In this document: one piece after another, positions 7,625-16,543 of the stretch
Layout of the letters: every line of letters begins with the position of its first letter
How positions within the stretch are numbered: the first letter of the stretch is position 1
Assembly (NCBI GenBank): GCA_964388175.1
Contig: CAYLYS010000015.1
Location: 1 to 42,427 of the forward strand
Length of the DNA: 42,427 nucleotides
DNA from: JAITWN01 sp964388175
Lineage (GTDB): Bacteria; Pseudomonadota; Gammaproteobacteria; SZUA-140
Direction: 5' to 3'
Notes under the pieces: model-generated
Database searches by the model: none
Told to the model about the DNA's origin: nothing
The model's input: the letters and a program-made list of their open reading frames with translations, nothing else
Made by a program: the position numbers and the translations under genes

Positions 7625-8812
7625 CTACTCCCCACCCACATGCACGATGAAGGTCTTCAGATACTCGGTCTCGGGAATCGCCGGATGACCGGGATGATCC
7701 GGCCCCTGGCGGTGCTGTTCGAGGATGCGCAGGCGATTACCGAGGCGGGTGCCTTCCTGCAGGATCACGCGGCGCAGCTCCTCGGCGGAAAGATGGAAGG
7801 AGCAGGACGCGGAGATCAGGATGCCGCCCTCGGAGAGCAGCCGCAGCGCCAGGCGGTTGATGCGCTGATAGGCGTTGAAGCCGGCCTTGCTGTCCTTGCG
7901 CCGCTTGATGAAAGCCGGCGGATCGACGATGACGAGATCGTAGCGCTCGCCGGCATCGGCCATGGCCCTGAGCACCTCGAAGGCGTCGCCCTGGCGGGTG
8001 GTGAGGCGCTCGCCGACGCCGTTGAGCGCGGCGTTCTCGCGCGCCAGATCGAGCGCCGACTGCGAGGCGTCCACGCACACCACTTCGCTGGCGCCGGCCG
8101 CGGCCGCCTGGATGCCCCAGGCGCCGCTGTAGCTGAATGCATCGAGCACGCGCCGTCCCGGCGCATACGTGGCCAGCCGCGCCCGCGCCATGCGGTGGTC
8201 GAAGAACCAGCCGGTCTTCTGGCCGCCGAGCGCGGGGAATGCGAAGCGCAGGCCGTTTTCCTCCACTGTCAGGCGCTCCGGCGTTTCCGGCGGCGCCTCG
8301 ACGTAGAGCTCCAGCCCTTCCTGCGCGCGGATCGCGGTATCGTTGCGGAATATCAGCAGTTCCGGCTGCAGCAGCGCCTCGAGCGCCGCGCGGATCACCG
8401 CCTTGCGCTGTTCCATGCCGGCGGTGGTGATCTGCGCGATCAGCGTGTCGCCGTAGCGGTCCACCACCAGCCCGGGCAGGCCGTCGGCCTCGCCGTAGAC
8501 CAGGCGGTAATGCGGGCGGTCGAACAGTTGTTCGCGCAGGGCCAGCGCCTCCTGCAGGCGGCGTCCGATCACGTCGGCGTCGAAGTCGGCGCCGGGACGG
8601 CGGCTGACGAGACGGGCGCAGATCAGTGAATGTGGATTGACGTAGGCGGTGCCGAGCGCCCGTCCGTGGCTGCCGTAGACATCGGCCAGCGCGCCGGGTT
8701 CGAAGCCGCTGAGCGGCGTCGCCGCCACGTCCACTTCATTGCTGTAGATCCAGGGGTGGCCGGCAAGTACGCGCCGTTCTTCGTTCTTCTTGAGCTGCAA
8801 GGTCTTTTTCAT
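7625..8812 (-). CDS. rlmI: RlmI-type 23S rRNA m5C methyltransferase
   Basis: SAM-dependent methyltransferase of the RlmI (YccW) family, which makes m5C1962 in 23S rRNA. 395 residues. An N-terminal PUA domain covers about 1-75, a linker fold about 80-180, and the Rossmann methyltransferase about 185-395. SAM motif VLDAFSYSGAWG is at 222-233, DPPAF at 297-301, and the likely catalytic Cys is C337 in SASCSFH. It stands alone on the minus strand; its 3' end abuts the palindromic elements, which may act as its terminator. Confidence 0.9.
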   Translation of the reverse strand: MKKTLQLKKNEERRVLAGHPWIYSNEVDVAATPLSGFEPGALADVYGSHGRALGTAYVNPHSLICARLVSRRPGADFDADVIGRRLQEALALREQLFDRPHYRLVYGEADGLPGLVVDRYGDTLIAQITTAGMEQRKAVIRAALEALLQPELLIFRNDTAIRAQEGLELYVEAPPETPERLTVEENGLRFAFPALGGQKTGWFFDHRMARARLATYAPGRRVLDAFSYSGAWGIQAAAAGASEVVCVDASQSALDLARENAALNGVGERLTTRQGDAFEVLRAMADAGERYDLVIVDPPAFIKRRKDSKAGFNAYQRINRLALRLLSEGGILISASCSFHLSAEELRRVILQEGTRLGNRLRILEQHRQGPDHPGHPAIPETEYLKTFIVHVGGE

Positions 8813-8867
8813 ATGGATTGCCTGAGGTGGCCGGCACGGCGCCGGCGGGGAAGCCTTGCGGGTTTAT

Positions 8868-8879
8868 TTCGCCGGCGAA
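8868..8879. promoter_or_regulatory. 12-bp palindrome between rlmI-like gene and fbp
   Basis: ttcgccggcgaa is a perfect palindrome in the 267-bp divergent region. TTTATT (8863-8868) and CATAAT (8886-8891) frame it with 17-bp spacing and could be a weak promoter toward fbp. An operator role is a guess. Confidence 0.25.
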
Positions 8880-9079
8880 TCTTAGCATAATAGCCCGTCC
8901 CTTGATCCCGTGCGCCTGGCCGCTGTCCGCGCCCTACCACCGCTGCTCTTGCCCGCTGAACGGATGCCGGCATTCCGGCCCGGCGCCGAGGCATGCATCG
9001 ACGCGACAGGATCGACCGAATACGGAAGCAAAAAACCGGGCGTCACGGACGCCTGCAATGAAACGAGAGGTAGTAGAGC

Positions 9080-10087
9080 ATGGCCATCGGTGAAACGATT
9101 ACGCAATTCATTACCAAGGAACAGCGGCGCGTCGGCGGGACGGGCGATTTCACCGCCATCCTCAATGACACGCTGACCGCCTGCAAGCAGATCGCCAACG
9201 CCGTCAACAAGGGCGCCCTGATCGGTGTACTGGGCGGCGCCGGTGCGGAGAACGTCCAGGGCGAGGCGCAGAAGAAGCTCGACGTCATCTCCAACGACAT
9301 GATGATCGAGGCCAACGACTGGGGCGGCCACCTGGCGGCGATGGCATCCGAAGAAATGGAAGAGATCTATCCCATTCCGGATGGCTATCCGCGCGGCAAG
9401 TATCTGCTGCTGTTCGATCCGCTGGACGGCTCCTCCAACATCGACGTCAACATCTCGGTCGGCACCATCTTCTCGATCCTGCGCTGTCCGGAAGGCGTCA
9501 CCAACCCCACCGTCAAGGATTTCCTGCAGCCCGGCACGCAGCAGGTCTGCGCCGGCTATGCGCTGTACGGGCCTTCGACCATGCTGGTGATGACCACCGG
9601 CCAGGGCGTCAACGGCTTTACGCTCGACCGCAACATCGGCGAGTTCGTGCTCACCCATCCCGACATGCGCGTCCCGGAAGACACACGCGAGTTCGCCATC
9701 AACGCCTCCAACAGCCGCTTCTGGGAGGCACCGGTGCGCCGCTACGTCGATGAGTGCCTCGCCGGCAAGACCGGTGCGCGCGGCGCCGATTTCAATATGC
9801 GCTGGGTGGCGTCGATGGTCGCCGAAGTGCACCGCATCCTCACCCGCGGCGGCATCTTCCTTTACCCCAAGGACACCAAGGATCCGAAGAAGGAAGGCCG
9901 GCTGCGGCTGATGTACGAGGCCAACCCGATGTCCTTCATCGTCGAACAGGCGGGCGGCGTCAGCTCCACCGGTCGTGCGCGCATCATGGAAGTGCAGCCG
10001 CACGACCTGCATCAGCGCATCCCCGTCATCCTCGGCTCGCGCAATGAAGTCGAGCGCGTGATTTCCTACCATCAGGAAACGCGCTGA
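9080..10087 (+). CDS. fbp: Fructose-1,6-bisphosphatase, class I
   Basis: Dephosphorylates fructose 1,6-bisphosphate, a step of gluconeogenesis and of the regenerative part of the Calvin cycle. 335 residues, normal for class I. Metal and substrate motifs FDPLDGSSN (112-120) and the class I signature around GGIFLYP are intact. AGAGG lies about 10 bp before the ATG. No cbb regulator or other cbb gene is adjacent, so the enzyme probably serves both pathways. A strong terminator follows. Confidence 0.96.
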   Translation: MAIGETITQFITKEQRRVGGTGDFTAILNDTLTACKQIANAVNKGALIGVLGGAGAENVQGEAQKKLDVISNDMMIEANDWGGHLAAMASEEMEEIYPIPDGYPRGKYLLLFDPLDGSSNIDVNISVGTIFSILRCPEGVTNPTVKDFLQPGTQQVCAGYALYGPSTMLVMTTGQGVNGFTLDRNIGEFVLTHPDMRVPEDTREFAINASNSRFWEAPVRRYVDECLAGKTGARGADFNMRWVASMVAEVHRILTRGGIFLYPKDTKDPKKEGRLRLMYEANPMSFIVEQAGGVSSTGRARIMEVQPHDLHQRIPVILGSRNEVERVISYHQETR

Positions 10088-10096
10088 TCCCGTCCC

Positions 10097-10134
10097 CCTC
10101 TCCCCACCCGCAGCGGGCGGGGAGAGGTGCTTTT
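10097..10134 (+). terminator. Terminator after fbp
   Basis: A long GC-rich stem (10097-10111 with 10113-10127, one mismatch) is followed closely by TTTT at 10131-10134, only 9 bp after the fbp stop. Confidence 0.75.
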
Positions 10135-10164
10135 CCCGCCTATATGTAGGTGCTTTCGCGGGCG

Positions 10165-10193
10165 TGGCCACCGCCGGGTGCAACGGGTATAGT
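10165..10193 (+). promoter_or_regulatory. Candidate sigma70 promoter of the gcv operon
   Basis: TGGCCA (10165-10170) and TATAGT (10188-10193) are spaced by 17 bp. This puts the transcript start about 60 nt before the gcvT ATG. A perfect 10-bp palindrome, ctggtaccag (10215-10224), lies in the leader and could be an operator. The leader is too short for a glycine riboswitch. Confidence 0.45.
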
Positions 10194-10260
10194 ATGCTCC
10201 GTTTGTACTAGATCCTGGTACCAGATCGGTCCCTGCACCCGAACCGCAAGCACTCCAAAA

Positions 10261-11358
10261 ATGACTCTCGAACAGACATCATTGCACGATGAACATGTGC
10301 GCCTCGGCGCGCGCATGGTCGATTTTGCCGGCTGGAGCATGCCGCTGCACTACGGTTCGCAGCTCGATGAGCACCGCGTGGTGCGCGAATCCGCCGGCAT
10401 GTTCGACGTTTCCCACATGGCGGCGAGCGAAGTGACGGGCCGCGACGCGCGCGCGTTTCTGCAGCGCCTGCTCGCCAATGACGTCGCCCGCCTCAAGCAC
10501 GGCCAGGCGCTGTACAGCTGCATGCTCAACGAGCGCGGCGGCGTCATCGACGATCTCATCGTCTACGGCATCGACGGCCGCGACGAATATCGCGTGATCA
10601 GCAATGCCGGCACGCGCGCCAAGGATCTCGCCTGGATGCGCCGCGTCGCCGCCGCTTTCGACGTCGAGCTGCGTGAACGGCGCGACACGGCGCTCATCGC
10701 CGTGCAGGGACCGCAGGCGCGCGCCGCGGTCCACACCGCGTTCGGCGACGAGGCGCTCGCCCGCACGGCCGAAGCGCTGGCGCCGTTCTATGCGGTGCAG
10801 GCGGGCAATCTGTTCATCGCGCGCACCGGCTATACCGGCGAGGACGGTTACGAAATCATGCTGCCGGCCAAGGATGCGCCGGATTTGTGGCGGGCGCTGC
10901 TCGCCGCGGGCGTGGCGCCGGCGGGACTGGGCGCGCGCGATACGCTGCGCCTCGAAGCGGGCATGGCGCTCTATGGACAGGATATGGACGAAGACGTGAG
11001 CCCGCTCGAAGCGGGGCTCGGCTGGACCGTGGCGTGGAATCCCGAGGATCGCGACTTCATCGGCCGCGAGGCGCTGGAGCGCATCCGCGCCGGTGCGCAT
11101 CGCCAGTCGAAGGGGCTGGTGCTGGAAGGGAAAGGCGTGCTGCGCGCGCATCAGAAAATCTATGCCGGCGAACGCGAGATCGGCGAGATCACCAGCGGCA
11201 GTTTTTCTCCCGTGCTCGATCGCGCCATCGCGCTCGCGCGGCTCGATGCCGACGCCGCCGGCGAGATCACGGTCGATGTGCGCGGGCGGCGGTTGCCGGT
11301 GCGCGTGGTGGCGCCGCCCTTCGTGCGCCATGGCAAGGTGCGCGTGACGCTCGACTGA
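10261..11358 (+). CDS. gcvT: Glycine cleavage T protein (aminomethyltransferase)
   Basis: Transfers the methylene group from lipoyl-bound aminomethyl on GcvH to tetrahydrofolate and releases ammonia. I start at the ATG at 10261 (MTLEQTSLHDEH), which matches family N-termini; the frame runs on upstream to 10150 but there holds the promoter. 365 residues. MVDFAGWSMPLHYG near the N-terminus and the RTGYTGEDGYEI segment are typical. First gene of gcvT-H-PA-PB. Confidence 0.96.
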   Translation: MTLEQTSLHDEHVRLGARMVDFAGWSMPLHYGSQLDEHRVVRESAGMFDVSHMAASEVTGRDARAFLQRLLANDVARLKHGQALYSCMLNERGGVIDDLIVYGIDGRDEYRVISNAGTRAKDLAWMRRVAAAFDVELRERRDTALIAVQGPQARAAVHTAFGDEALARTAEALAPFYAVQAGNLFIARTGYTGEDGYEIMLPAKDAPDLWRALLAAGVAPAGLGARDTLRLEAGMALYGQDMDEDVSPLEAGLGWTVAWNPEDRDFIGREALERIRAGAHRQSKGLVLEGKGVLRAHQKIYAGEREIGEITSGSFSPVLDRAIALARLDADAAGEITVDVRGRRLPVRVVAPPFVRHGKVRVTLD

Positions 11359-11420
11359 CAGCGGCGCGGCAAACGACTGTCATCGCAACACTGAACATTT
11401 TTAAAGCGAGAACCCTGATC

Positions 11421-11819
11421 ATGAGCGACATACCTACGGATCTGAAATATACCTCGACGCACGAGTGGATCGAGGACGAAGGCGACGGCACGGTGAAGGT
11501 CGGCATCACCGACCATGCCCAGGCGCTGCTCGGCGATATGGTCTACATCGAGCTGCCCGACATCGGCCGCAACGTCGATGCCGGCGAGGAGTGCACCGTG
11601 GTGGAATCGGTCAAGGCCGCGTCGGACGTCTACAGCCCGGTCACCGGCGAGATCGTCGAAGTCAACGAGCTGCTGAGCGAGGATCCCGCGCTGGTGAACA
11701 AGGACGCCTACGGCGACGGCTGGCTGTTCCGCGTGCAGCTTGCCGAGAACACCGATCTGGACGATCTGCTCGACGCCGAAGGCTATGCCGAAGCGATCGC
11801 CGCGGAAGAAGAGGACTGA
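11421..11819 (+). CDS. gcvH: Glycine cleavage H protein
   Basis: Lipoylated carrier of the aminomethyl group in the glycine cleavage system. 132 residues. The lipoyl Lys is K65 in VESVKAAS. The start ATG at 11421 lies 62 bp after gcvT with only a weak ribosome site (AAGCGAG). The C-terminus is unusually acidic (AAEEED). Confidence 0.96.
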   Translation: MSDIPTDLKYTSTHEWIEDEGDGTVKVGITDHAQALLGDMVYIELPDIGRNVDAGEECTVVESVKAASDVYSPVTGEIVEVNELLSEDPALVNKDAYGDGWLFRVQLAENTDLDDLLDAEGYAEAIAAEEED

Positions 11820-11827
11820 TCGCTTCC

Positions 11828-13186
11828 ATGCCATTCATTCCCCATACCGAGGACGAAGTCGCCGCCATGCTGGCGACCATCGGTGCCGCCGACATCGATA
11901 CCCTGTTCGACGAGATTCCGCCCGAGCTGCGCGCGCGCGGCCTCGATGGCGTGCCGGCGGGCCTGTCCGAGATGGCGGTGGCGCGGCTGATGCGCGCGCG
12001 CGCGACGAACTGCGGCGCGCCGCTGTGCTTCATCGGCGCCGGCGCCTACGAGCATCACATTCCGGCGGCGATCTGGGAAGTGGCGACGCGCGGCGAGTTC
12101 TATTCCGCCTATACGCCCTATCAGGCCGAGGCCAGCCAGGGCACGCTGCAGCTGATCTACGAATACCAGAGCATGATGACGCAGCTCACCGCGCTCGATG
12201 CGTCCAATGCCTCGCTCTACGACGGCGCTTCGGCGCTGGCCGAAGCGGTGCTGATGGCGGTGCGCGCCAATCGCAGCGCAAAGGTCAAGCGTGTGCTGGT
12301 GCCGCGCTCGGTGAACCCGGTCTACCGCAAGGTGGCTGCGGGCTTGGTCGAAGCGCAGGGCATCACGCTGGAAAGCGTCGATTTCGATCCCGCCACCGGC
12401 GCGGTCGACGTCGACGCGCTGCAAGATGCACCCGGCGAGGCGGCGGCGCTGATCGTGCAGCAGCCGAACTTCTTCGGCGTGCTCGAAGACGCCGATGCGC
12501 TCACCGACTGGGGCCATCGCCACGGCATGCTGGTGGTGGCGGTCGCCAATCCCACCTCGCTGGCGCTGCTCAAGCCGCCGGGCGAATGGGGCGAGCGCGG
12601 CGCGGACATCGCCTGCGGCGAAGGCCAGCCGCTCGGCATTCCGCTGTCCTCGGGCGGACCGTATTTCGGTTTTATGTGCTGCAAGATGGAATACGTGCGG
12701 CAGATGCCCGGCCGCATCGTCGGCCGCACCGTCGATCTCGACGGCAAGCCCGGCTACGCGCTCACGCTGCAGGCGCGCGAGCAGCACATCCGCCGCTCCA
12801 AGGCGACATCCAACATCTGCACCAACCAGGGACTGATGGTGACCGCGGCCACGCAATACATCGCCATGCTCGGTGCGCGGGGTCTGCGCGAAGTCGCCGA
12901 AACCTCGCATGCCAATACGCATGCGCTGCTGCAGCGGCTGACCGCCGTCGCGGGCGTGACGCGCGCCTTCGACCGTCCCTATTTCCACGAGAACGTGATC
13001 CGGTTCGAGGGCGTCAGCGTCGCGCAGGTACTCGACCGCCTGGCCGAGGCCGGCATTCTCGGCGGCTACGATCTCACCGCGGACTATCCCGAACTGGGCC
13101 AGGCCCTGCTGGTGTGCGCCACCGAAACGCGCACGGCCGAAGATATCGAACGCTATGCCGCCGCGCTGCGCGCGGTGATGAACTGA
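11828..13186 (+). CDS. gcvPA: Glycine dehydrogenase (decarboxylating) subunit 1
   Basis: Alpha half of the split P protein; it pairs with GcvPB to decarboxylate glycine. 452 residues, the usual size. Seen are FIGAGAYEHHIPAAI near the N-terminus and the SSGGPYFGF and GRTVDLDGKPGYALTLQ segments. It starts 8 bp after the gcvH stop. The PLP lysine is on the other subunit, as expected. Confidence 0.96.
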   Translation: MPFIPHTEDEVAAMLATIGAADIDTLFDEIPPELRARGLDGVPAGLSEMAVARLMRARATNCGAPLCFIGAGAYEHHIPAAIWEVATRGEFYSAYTPYQAEASQGTLQLIYEYQSMMTQLTALDASNASLYDGASALAEAVLMAVRANRSAKVKRVLVPRSVNPVYRKVAAGLVEAQGITLESVDFDPATGAVDVDALQDAPGEAAALIVQQPNFFGVLEDADALTDWGHRHGMLVVAVANPTSLALLKPPGEWGERGADIACGEGQPLGIPLSSGGPYFGFMCCKMEYVRQMPGRIVGRTVDLDGKPGYALTLQAREQHIRRSKATSNICTNQGLMVTAATQYIAMLGARGLREVAETSHANTHALLQRLTAVAGVTRAFDRPYFHENVIRFEGVSVAQVLDRLAEAGILGGYDLTADYPELGQALLVCATETRTAEDIERYAAALRAVMN

Positions 13187-13206
13187 ATGGGCGAACGGCG
13201 AGACTC

Positions 13207-14673
13207 ATGAGCGAACTGATATTCGAACAATCCCGGTCCGGGCGGCGTGCGCTGGGCCAGACACCGGGCGCACCGGCGTCCGCCGATAAGCAGGCCGGCA
13301 TTCCGGCCGCATTCCTGCGTACGAAACCGCCGGCGCTGCCGGAGGTTTCCGAGCTGCAGGTGGTGCGTCACTACACGCGGCTGTCGCGCAAGAATTTCTC
13401 CATCGACACGCACTTCTATCCGCTCGGTTCGTGCACGATGAAGTACAACCCGCGCGCCTGCAACCAGCTCGCCGGCCTCGCCGGTTTCGCCGGCCGTCAT
13501 CCGTACGCGCCGGAGCGTTTCAGCCAGGGTTTTCTCGCCTGCCTGTACGAGCTGCAGGAAATGCTCAAGGCGGCGACCGGCATGAAGGCGGTGTCGCTGA
13601 CGCCGATGGCCGGTGCGCAGGGCGAGTTCGCCGGCGTCGCCATGATCCGCGCCTATCATCGTGCGCGCGGCGATAGCGCGCGCACCGAGATCCTGGTGCC
13701 CGATGCCGCGCACGGCACCAACCCGGCGACGGCGGTGATGTGCGGATTCAAGACGCGCGAGATCCCGACCGACGATCAGGGCGACGTCGATATCGAAGCG
13801 CTGCGCAAGGCGGTCGGGCCGCAGACCGCCGGCCTGATGCTGACCAATCCGTCCACGCTCGGCGTGTTCGAGCGCCGCATCCGCGAGATCGCCGGCATCG
13901 TCCACGAAGCCGGCGGCCTGCTCTATTACGACGGCGCCAATCTCAACGCCATTCTCGGCAAGGTGCTGCCCGGCGACATGGGCTTCGACGTCATTCACCT
14001 CAATCTGCACAAGACCTTTTCCACGCCGCACGGCGGCGGCGGCCCGGGCGCCGGTCCGGTGGGTGTCGGCGAGAAGCTGCGCCCCTTCCTGCCCGTGCCC
14101 ATGGTGGCGGAGGAAAACGGCGCCTACCGCTGGCTCACGGAGAAGGACTGCCCGCAGACGATCGGCCGTCTCTCCGCCTTCGCCGGCAATGCCGGCATCC
14201 TGCTGCGTGCCTACATCTATGCGCGCATGCTCGGGCGCGAAGGCATGCAGCGCGTCGCCGAATACGCCACGCTCAACGCCAACTACATGGCGGCGCGGCT
14301 GAAGGAGGCCGGCTTCGAACTCGCCTTCCCCGATCGCCGTGCCACGCACGAGTTCATCATCACGCTGCGCCGCGAAGCCAAGCGCCTCGACGTCAACGCG
14401 ATGGATTTCGCCAAGCGCCTGCTCGATCACGGCTTCCACGCGCCGACGACGTACTTCCCGCTGCTGGTGCCGGAATGCTTCCTCATCGAACCGACGGAAA
14501 CCGAGGATCAGGCCACCCTCGACCGTTTCATCGAAGCGATGATCAGCGTGCGCGATGAAGCCGAGCGCGATCCGGCCACGGTCAAGGGCGCACCGCACAC
14601 GCTGCCGGTGCGACGTCTCGACGATGTGCGCGCGGCGCGTGAACTCGATCTTGCCTACGGGAGCAAAAAATGA
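13207..14673 (+). CDS. gcvPB: Glycine dehydrogenase (decarboxylating) subunit 2
   Basis: Beta half of the P protein, carrying pyridoxal phosphate. The ATG at 13207 gives 488 residues; the open frame upstream is antisense-free shadow of gcvPA. The PLP Lys is K269 in NLHKTF, followed by a glycine-rich STPHGGGGPG. HYTRLSRKNFSIDTHFYPLG near the N-terminus is typical. Its stop overlaps the next gene's start (ATGA), which ties that kinase to the operon. Confidence 0.96.
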   Translation: MSELIFEQSRSGRRALGQTPGAPASADKQAGIPAAFLRTKPPALPEVSELQVVRHYTRLSRKNFSIDTHFYPLGSCTMKYNPRACNQLAGLAGFAGRHPYAPERFSQGFLACLYELQEMLKAATGMKAVSLTPMAGAQGEFAGVAMIRAYHRARGDSARTEILVPDAAHGTNPATAVMCGFKTREIPTDDQGDVDIEALRKAVGPQTAGLMLTNPSTLGVFERRIREIAGIVHEAGGLLYYDGANLNAILGKVLPGDMGFDVIHLNLHKTFSTPHGGGGPGAGPVGVGEKLRPFLPVPMVAEENGAYRWLTEKDCPQTIGRLSAFAGNAGILLRAYIYARMLGREGMQRVAEYATLNANYMAARLKEAGFELAFPDRRATHEFIITLRREAKRLDVNAMDFAKRLLDHGFHAPTTYFPLLVPECFLIEPTETEDQATLDRFIEAMISVRDEAERDPATVKGAPHTLPVRRLDDVRAARELDLAYGSKK

Positions 14674-15602
14674 CGGCGCTGATCTGCGGTTCCTTCGCCT
14701 ACGATTCGATCATGCTGTTTCCGGATCGCTTCAAGCGCCACATCCTGCCCGACAAGATCCACATGCTCAACGTCTCGTTCATGGTGCCGGAGATGCGGCG
14801 CGAGTTCGGCGGCTGTGCCGGCAACATCGCCTACAATCTGCGCCTGCTCGGCGGCGACGGTCTGCCCATGGGCACGGTCGGCAAGGATTTCGAACCCTAT
14901 GCCCGGTGGATGGACGAGAACGGCATCAGCCGCGCGCTGCTGCGCGTGTGCGAGGATGCCTACACGGCGCAGGCCTACATCACCACCGATCTCGACGACA
15001 ACCAGATCACCGCCTTCCATCCCGGCGCGATGGGGCGTTCGCACGAGAACGCGGTGCCGACGGACCGCGGCATCACCCTCGGCATCGTTTCGCCCGACGG
15101 CCGCGACGGCATGATCCAGCATGCGCAGCAGTTCCGCGCCGCCGGCATCCCCTTCATCTTCGATCCCGGCCAGGGCCTGCCCATGTTCGACGGCGACGAT
15201 CTGCGCGCCTTCATCGCGCAGGCGAGCTATCTCACGGTCAACGATTACGAGATGCAGCTGGTGCAGGAACGCACCGGCCTGTCGCCCGAACAGATCGCGC
15301 AGCAGGTCGAGGCGGTGTTCGTCACCCGTGGCGCGCAGGGCTCGCACATCCATACGCGCGACGGACTGATCGAGATTCCGCCGGTGACGGCGGCGCAGGT
15401 GACCGATCCGACCGGCTGCGGCGACGCCTACCGCGCCGGCCTGCTCTACGGCATCATGCACGGCTTCGACCTGGCGACCACCGGCCGCATCGCCTCCCTG
15501 CTCGGCACGATCAAGATCGAGACCGCGGGTACGCAGAACCACCGCTACACGCCGGCGGAATTCCGCACCCGCTACCGTGACAGCTTCGGTTCGGCATTCT
15601 AG
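14670..15602 (+). CDS. PfkB-family carbohydrate or nucleoside kinase
   Basis: ATP-dependent sugar or nucleoside kinase of the ribokinase superfamily, closest in look to the adenosine-kinase-like branch. 310 residues. The N-terminal GGCAGNIAYNL (47-57) is the PfkB signature 1 region, and DPTGCGD (246-252) is signature 2, with D252 as the catalytic base. The start overlaps gcvPB by 4 bp, so it is expressed with the glycine cleavage genes. The substrate cannot be told from sequence; adenosine and other ribosides are possible. Confidence 0.85.
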   Translation: MTALICGSFAYDSIMLFPDRFKRHILPDKIHMLNVSFMVPEMRREFGGCAGNIAYNLRLLGGDGLPMGTVGKDFEPYARWMDENGISRALLRVCEDAYTAQAYITTDLDDNQITAFHPGAMGRSHENAVPTDRGITLGIVSPDGRDGMIQHAQQFRAAGIPFIFDPGQGLPMFDGDDLRAFIAQASYLTVNDYEMQLVQERTGLSPEQIAQQVEAVFVTRGAQGSHIHTRDGLIEIPPVTAAQVTDPTGCGDAYRAGLLYGIMHGFDLATTGRIASLLGTIKIETAGTQNHRYTPAEFRTRYRDSFGSAF

Positions 15603-15642
15603 TAAAGTCCTTATTTAGAGCCCTGGCTCCCCGCCCATCCAA

Positions 15643-15668
15643 CCGCCGCCTCGGACGGCGGCGCCCTT
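15643..15668 (+). terminator. Terminator-like hairpin after the gcv operon
   Basis: ccgccg (15643-15648) pairs with cggcgg (15656-15661) around a 7-nt loop, followed by cgccctttg. It lies 41 bp after the kinase stop and separates the gcv operon from the next block. Confidence 0.5.
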
Positions 15669-15727
15669 TGCCCCGGTCGATCCCGCAGAGGATCATGCGA
15701 TCGGCAACTGGCAAACAGCCCCTGAGT

Positions 15728-15755
15728 CGCCTTATTATCGAACGATAATAAGGCG
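15728..15755. promoter_or_regulatory. 28-bp AT-rich palindrome at the left edge of the dlt-like operon
   Basis: cgccttattatcg (15728-15740) and cgataataaggcg (15743-15755) are perfectly inverted around AA. It is strikingly AT-rich for this genome. A TATTAT hexamer (15733-15738) inside could be a -10 element. The site is a good candidate operator or an insertion boundary. A second hairpin lies downstream at 15777-15810. Confidence 0.5.
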
Positions 15756-15776
15756 GTGATCTCCCGTCATCGTCTT

Positions 15777-15810
15777 GGGGATTGCCTAGATGATCCTTGG
15801 GGCGATCCCC
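15777..15810 (+). terminator. Leader hairpin upstream of the dlt-like operon
   Basis: ggggattgcc (15777-15786) pairs with ggcgatcccc (15801-15810), with one T-G wobble, around a 14-nt loop. It is followed by TTTGC. It may be an attenuator-like element in the leader, or the end of an older transcript. Confidence 0.35.
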
Positions 15811-15874
15811 TTTGCATGGGACGAATGGAAGTCCGAACAGGAATCCGATCAATCACTCCGCAGGAGTCCCCACC

Positions 15875-16543
15875 GTGACCGCCGTAATTCTTTTTGGCAT
15901 CAGATCGCCCATCACCGTGGAATACGAGGAAAGTTGCCACCGTCTGGGGTTGACGATTTCCTGCGCTGTTTCGCTCGGCAAGTCGCCGAGAGTGCTCGAT
16001 CCGTCGCGGGTGGTGGCGATCGCCGATTTCACGGCTCCGACGGCTCCGGGCGACGGCGGCCGGTTCTACGCCTGCGCCTTCACCGCCGCGCGTCGGCGGG
16101 CGCTTTTCGACCAGGCCGAGGCCCTGGGTCTGACGCCGGCGCCAGCCCTGGTCGACCCGCATGCGGTCCTTGCGCGCAGCGTGAGGATCGACGACGGCAG
16201 TTTCGTCAACGCGGGCGTCGTGATCGGTGCGCTGTCCTTCATCGGCAGGGGTGTTCTGATCAACCGCTCCGCCAGTATCGGCCATCACGCGATGATCGGC
16301 GATTTCGTCAGCATCGGTCCGGGCGCGACGCTTGCAGGCAATATCCGTGTCGGCGCAGGCACTATCATCGGCGCCGGTGCGACGATCCTTCCCGACATCC
16401 GTATCGGCGAGAATGCGCTGATCGCCGGCGGTTCGCTGGTCAGGGAGAACGTGCCCGACGCCACCTTCGTGGCCGGAAACCCTGCGAAGGCGCGGCCCTT
16501 CGATCCGACGAAGTCCACGCTTTATGTCGAGGATGGAGAATGA
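15875..16543 (+). CDS. PglD/NeuD-like left-handed beta-helix acyltransferase
   Basis: Likely acetyl- or acyl-CoA-dependent O/N-acyltransferase of the sugar O-acyltransferase (PglD/NeuD) family; cytoplasmic. The GTG at 15875 has AGGAG 8 bp before it and gives 222 residues. Residues 1-90 form the N-terminal domain and 95-200 carry the hexapeptide repeats. H137 in IGHHAMIGD sits where the family has its catalytic His. The C-terminal FVAGNPAKARPF is typical. It overlaps the next gene by ATGA, so it opens the dlt-like operon. Its true substrate is unknown; it could modify the acyl unit or the glycan that receives it. Confidence 0.75.
   Translation: MTAVILFGIRSPITVEYEESCHRLGLTISCAVSLGKSPRVLDPSRVVAIADFTAPTAPGDGGRFYACAFTAARRRALFDQAEALGLTPAPALVDPHAVLARSVRIDDGSFVNAGVVIGALSFIGRGVLINRSASIGHHAMIGDFVSIGPGATLAGNIRVGAGTIIGAGATILPDIRIGENALIAGGSLVRENVPDATFVAGNPAKARPFDPTKSTLYVEDGE

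Noticed and set aside
7230..7641. Several short ORFs on both strands
   Set aside because: They result from the self-complementary hairpin elements and have no family likeness.
10194..10260. Glycine riboswitch before gcvT
   Set aside because: The leader is only about 60 nt and lacks the paired aptamer layout.
11740..13206. Large fusion gene ahead of gcvPB
   Set aside because: The frame lies over gcvH/gcvPA in another register; GcvPB begins at 13207.
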